From Chitinimonas viridis (GTDB lineage: Bacteria; Pseudomonadota; Gammaproteobacteria; Burkholderiales; Chitinimonadaceae), in contig NZ_JAUFPU010000004.1 of NCBI RefSeq assembly GCF_030409555.1, positions 499,680-563,679 on the forward strand: a DNA stretch of 64,000 nt, written 5' to 3'. Below the pieces are notes generated by a model, which worked only from the letters and a program-made list of their open reading frames with translations, searched no databases and had not been told where the DNA came from. A program made the translations under genes and the position numbers. Positions 61,449 to 64,000 of this stretch are shown here, in pieces; position 1 is the first letter of the stretch, and each line of letters begins with the position of its first letter.

Positions 61449-62384
61449 ATGGATCGCTTTCGTGCCATGCAGACCTTTGTCCGCGTTGCCGAGACTGGCA
61501 GCTTTGTGCGCGCCGCCGAGGCCATGGGGCTGTCCAAGGCTTCCATCTCCCTGATTATTTCGGAACTGGAAACCGAGCTGGGCGCCCGCTTGATGCAACG
61601 CACCACCCGCAAACTCTCACTCACCGAGGCAGGCCAGGCCTACCTGGCGCGTTGCCAAGATATCCTGGAGGCGGTAAACGAAGCCGACGCCATGCTGACC
61701 GCCCGGCAGACTGAAGCGCGTGGGGTATTGCGTGCCTATGCACCACTCAGCTTTGCCCAGCACCATATCGTGCCGGTGCTGCCGGCCTATCGGGCGGCTT
61801 TTCCGGAGGTGCGCATTGATCTGGTACTCGGCGCCCGGCCGGTGGACATGGTGGAAGAAGGATTCGACCTGGCCCTGCTGTTCGAGCAGCAAGGCCTGGC
61901 CAGCAGCCTGGTGGCAAGACGCCTGGCCTACTCCGACCTGATACTGTGCGCAGCACCAGGCTATCTGGCCCAGCACCCTCCACTCGACACACCAGCAGAC
62001 CTTGAAGGACAGCAACTGCTGGCCAGCGGCAACTGGCTGGATAGCCGGCTTTACCGTGGCACGGAAGAAACCCTGAACGTACGCTGGCCCACCCCCGCCC
62101 TATCGTGCAACACCCAGGATGTGCTGCGTGCCAGCGCGGTGGCCGGCATGGGGATCGCCATCCTGCCCTCCTATGTAGCCAGCGAATCGCTGCGCCTGGG
62201 CGAGCTGGTGCGGGTGTTGCCAGCGTGGCGTGCCGGCCGGCTGGATCTTTGCCTGGTTTTCCCCAGCCGCCGATTCTTATCTGCCAAGGTCAGAGGGGCC
62301 GCCGACTTCATCCTGGCCCGCTTTGCCGAGTTTGCCGGCTCAGCCGGGCAAGACCCATGGCTGGCCGCCGCGCACCCCGCTTGA
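61449..62384 (+). CDS. LysR-family transcriptional regulator
   Basis: Protein of 311 aa. N-terminal winged helix (about residues 1-60): MDRFRAMQTFVRVAETGSF, AAEAMGLSKASISLIISELE, LMQRTTRKLSLTEAG. The C-terminal effector domain covers about 90-295. It belongs to the large AaeR/DmlR-like group whose members act on divergent neighbours, here the barrel protein gene. Ligand unknown. Confidence 0.92.
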   Translation: MDRFRAMQTFVRVAETGSFVRAAEAMGLSKASISLIISELETELGARLMQRTTRKLSLTEAGQAYLARCQDILEAVNEADAMLTARQTEARGVLRAYAPLSFAQHHIVPVLPAYRAAFPEVRIDLVLGARPVDMVEEGFDLALLFEQQGLASSLVARRLAYSDLILCAAPGYLAQHPPLDTPADLEGQQLLASGNWLDSRLYRGTEETLNVRWPTPALSCNTQDVLRASAVAGMGIAILPSYVASESLRLGELVRVLPAWRAGRLDLCLVFPSRRFLSAKVRGAADFILARFAEFAGSAGQDPWLAAAHPA

Positions 62385-62475
62385 GGGCAGCAAGGCCATG
62401 TCACAGCGGATAACTAAAGAGAAATACTTCCCTCACCAGGCTGCGTAGCGATACAAGCGAGATTGCAGGCAGCAC

Positions 62476-63345
62476 CTACCAGCTAGGCGCAATCGCCAGG
62501 CCGATCACCGGCTCGCTGCTGGCGATCTCGCCTATCAGCCGCGCTGCGCCGGTATTGAGGTCTACCAGATACAGACTGGGCGCCCTGCTGCCGGCAGTGC
62601 GGAACGCGGCAAAGGCAGCGTTATCCTTCCAACTGATATCAAAGCCCACGCCCCCTTCGGGCTGTGCACCGAGCTTGCCCACGGTGTACAGCTTGCCGCT
62701 ATTGGGGCCGACCGCTGGTTGCACCCCCTCGCGCGTACCTTGGGTCACCAGCGTGGCCGCCGCTGCGTCGATGGCAAAGTTGGTGGTGCCGGTTTTACTG
62801 ACCTTGCTGTAGGTGTAGGCTGCCCCCGCGATCGCTGGCTTCTGCCCCATGGATGGGTCGCCGTCAACATAGGCCAGCTGTGCATCCTGCTGCACACCCT
62901 CAGCGCTAGCGTCACCATCAAGCTGTGCGCCAGTATCGGGATGCAGACGCAAATTCACCCCGTCGTAGTTGACCACGCGCAGCCTATCTACCACCGGGTT
63001 GAAGTCCAAGCCCCACTCCCCTGCCACCGGCAGCGTGACACCCATCGGCGCCACGGCTGTTGCCTGACCATTGCTTGGTTCAATCACATAGAGCCGGCCA
63101 CCGCTGGTCAAGCCGTAGAGCTTTTCATTGGCGGAACGGAAATCGATGCCCAGTAGCCGTTCACCGGCAGTCAGGCCACTGATGGATAGTGTCTGCTCTA
63201 TCTTGCCCGGCACACCCGCATTCATGCGCAGCAACTTGCCACCGGCAGTCAGCACCCAGGCGGTTTCCGATCTGGGTTGCTGGGACGGGGCGGTCGCGCA
63301 GGCCGCAAGCAGGCTGCATGCAAACAGCGGAACAAGGCGGCTCAT
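62476..63345 (-). CDS. DUF4394-domain lipoprotein
   Basis: Exported protein of 289 aa with a lipobox (LLAACATAP), so it is probably a membrane-anchored lipoprotein. The rest is one DUF4394 unit: GERLLGIDFRSANEKLYGLTSGGRLYVIEP, WGLDFNPVVDRLRVVNYDGVNLRLHPDTG and GTTNFAIDAAAATLVTQG. These repeats suggest a beta-propeller-like fold; function is unknown. It seems to be a single-gene unit. Confidence 0.85.
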   Translation of the reverse strand: MSRLVPLFACSLLAACATAPSQQPRSETAWVLTAGGKLLRMNAGVPGKIEQTLSISGLTAGERLLGIDFRSANEKLYGLTSGGRLYVIEPSNGQATAVAPMGVTLPVAGEWGLDFNPVVDRLRVVNYDGVNLRLHPDTGAQLDGDASAEGVQQDAQLAYVDGDPSMGQKPAIAGAAYTYSKVSKTGTTNFAIDAAAATLVTQGTREGVQPAVGPNSGKLYTVGKLGAQPEGGVGFDISWKDNAAFAAFRTAGSRAPSLYLVDLNTGAARLIGEIASSEPVIGLAIAPSW

Positions 63346-63666
63346 TGTCTATCCTTTGTATCGACCAATGCCGGATCGGCAGTAGCCTTACGTTAGACAA
63401 TCACACCGTACTTCGCCAGTTGCGGACAAACTGCCAGCGCACTGCCACCCGCAGGCGGAGCACAAGCGCCAGGGTGGGCGCCGGCAATGACCAATTGGTC
63501 GGCATGGCCCATTGCATCGGCAGCGCCAAGCTTATCGCGCCGCTCAGGTGTCATCGACGGCCATAGCGTCGTCCGGCTACGGGTACACCCCTTGCGCAGA
63601 GCACGATCGTTCTCCACAATACACAGAGAACGAACGTACTCCGCATGACCGGATCAAGGAGGAAGC
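63346..63666. other. intergenic region without a supported gene
   Basis: Divergent spacer between the DUF4394 and SnoaL-like genes. A minus-strand frame of 74 codons (63393-63617) has no ribosome binding site or recognised family. AAGGAGG at 63656-63662 is the ribosome binding site of the next gene. Confidence 0.4.
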
Positions 63667-64000
63667 ATGGCAAGCAGCGAACAGATCGTGCAGCAGTACT
63701 GGCAAGCCGCGCACAGGCGCGATTGGGCCGGGTTTGCGGCACTGCTCGATGAAAACGTGGTCTACGAGGTGCCGCAGACCCGCGAGCGCATCCGGGGGCG
63801 AGATCACTATCTGGACTTCAACATCACCTACCCCGGTGATTGGCAGCTCAGGGTAGACAGTGTGATCGGCAATGCGCAGCAGGCGGTATCGCGCATCACC
63901 TTCTTTGTCGATGGCACCAGTTGCGAGGGCATCAGCTTCTTTACCCTGCAGCACGGTCGCATCACCCACATCCTCGACTACTGGCCCGAACCCTATGATC
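63667..64000 (+). CDS. SnoaL-like / NTF2-fold protein, N-terminal part (cut by window end)
   Basis: At least 111 residues, continuing beyond the window. QIVQQYWQAAHRRDWAGFAALLDENVVYEVPQT and IRGRDHYLDFN are typical of SnoaL-like polyketide-cyclase-fold or nuclear-transport-factor-2-like proteins, and ISFFTLQHGRITHILDYWPE is the usual C-terminal strand pair. A strong AAGGAGG lies four bases before the ATG. Substrate unknown. Confidence 0.85.
   Translation, partial: MASSEQIVQQYWQAAHRRDWAGFAALLDENVVYEVPQTRERIRGRDHYLDFNITYPGDWQLRVDSVIGNAQQAVSRITFFVDGTSCEGISFFTLQHGRITHILDYWPEPYD

Noticed and set aside
63393-63617. 74-codon minus-strand frame before the SnoaL-like gene
   Set aside because: GTG start without a ribosome binding site, no recognised family, and overlap with a likely promoter region.
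1-64000. tRNA, rRNA, CRISPR arrays, prophage or complete IS
   Set aside because: None could be recognised. Hairpins found are terminators, MITEs or dispersed repeats, and no transposase or integrase gene is visible.

Overview
The window looks like a chromosomal segment of a facultatively anaerobic, nitrate-respiring, polyhydroxyalkanoate-making betaproteobacterium (Neisseriales or Burkholderiales type). This rests on the gene set (narXL, narK1K2GHJI, ubiUVT, class I PhaC with a thiolase, a DUF3460 protein, RdgC, long-form QueF, bfd/bfr, FbpABC) and on uniformly GC-rich, tightly packed genes. No rRNA, tRNA or CRISPR array was seen. Species cannot be named from the sequence alone. Both edge genes are cut by the window.

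Layout. 1-2.5 kb: the end of an aldehyde dehydrogenase and an FAD-linked 2-hydroxyacid dehydrogenase. 2.5-5.6 kb: a complete Ftr iron-uptake operon (ftrABCD, minus strand) behind a Fur-like box. 5.7-10.3 kb: a tightly coupled minus-strand operon of hemerythrin, an NnrS-like membrane protein, UbiU, UbiV, UbiT and a DGC-domain protein, with a perfect FNR-type site upstream. 10.4-18.2 kb: YitT, NarL/NarX, SirB2, then a molybdenum-cofactor operon (moaA, a beta-carbonic anhydrase, mobB, moeA, moaD) split by a 266-bp MITE. 18.3-29.3 kb: narK1, narK2 and narGHJI, extended by a PpiC-type isomerase and a small conserved protein. Together these genes form an anaerobic programme: nitrate sensing, nitrate transport, nitrate reductase, its Mo cofactor, and oxygen-independent ubiquinone synthesis.

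29.3-33.1 kb is an accessory patch of visibly lower GC in part. It holds iterated IS21-like end motifs, a barstar-like protein, a SUFU-domain protein, another probable immunity protein, gene remnants, a short MITE and two copies of a long hairpin repeat. No toxin is visible. This is best read as a graveyard or store of orphan immunity genes.

33.1-64 kb returns to core-type genes: DUF3460, thiolase and PHA synthase; PBP7-type endopeptidase; bfd/bfr with a Fur-like box; FbpABC ferric transporter; RdgC; a class III nucleotide cyclase with a Pro/Ala tail; gamma-glutamyltransferase; QueF; HDOD protein; a family 5 solute-binding protein; HisN-like phosphatase; a secreted pyroglutamyl-peptidase-like protein lacking the catalytic Cys; an M35 metalloprotease next to a stand-alone copy of its N-terminal domain; mmsAB behind a LiuR-like palindrome; RtcB; a small outer-membrane barrel; a LysR regulator; a DUF4394 lipoprotein; and the start of a SnoaL-like gene.

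The observations most worth following are the M35 protease plus propeptide-like partner, the GGACTAGTCC palindromes at nitrate and molybdenum-cofactor promoters, the FNR-driven hemerythrin-UbiUVT-DGC operon, the carbonic anhydrase inside the Mo-cofactor operon, and the MITE whose insertion can be undone on paper to restore a tight moeA-moaD junction.
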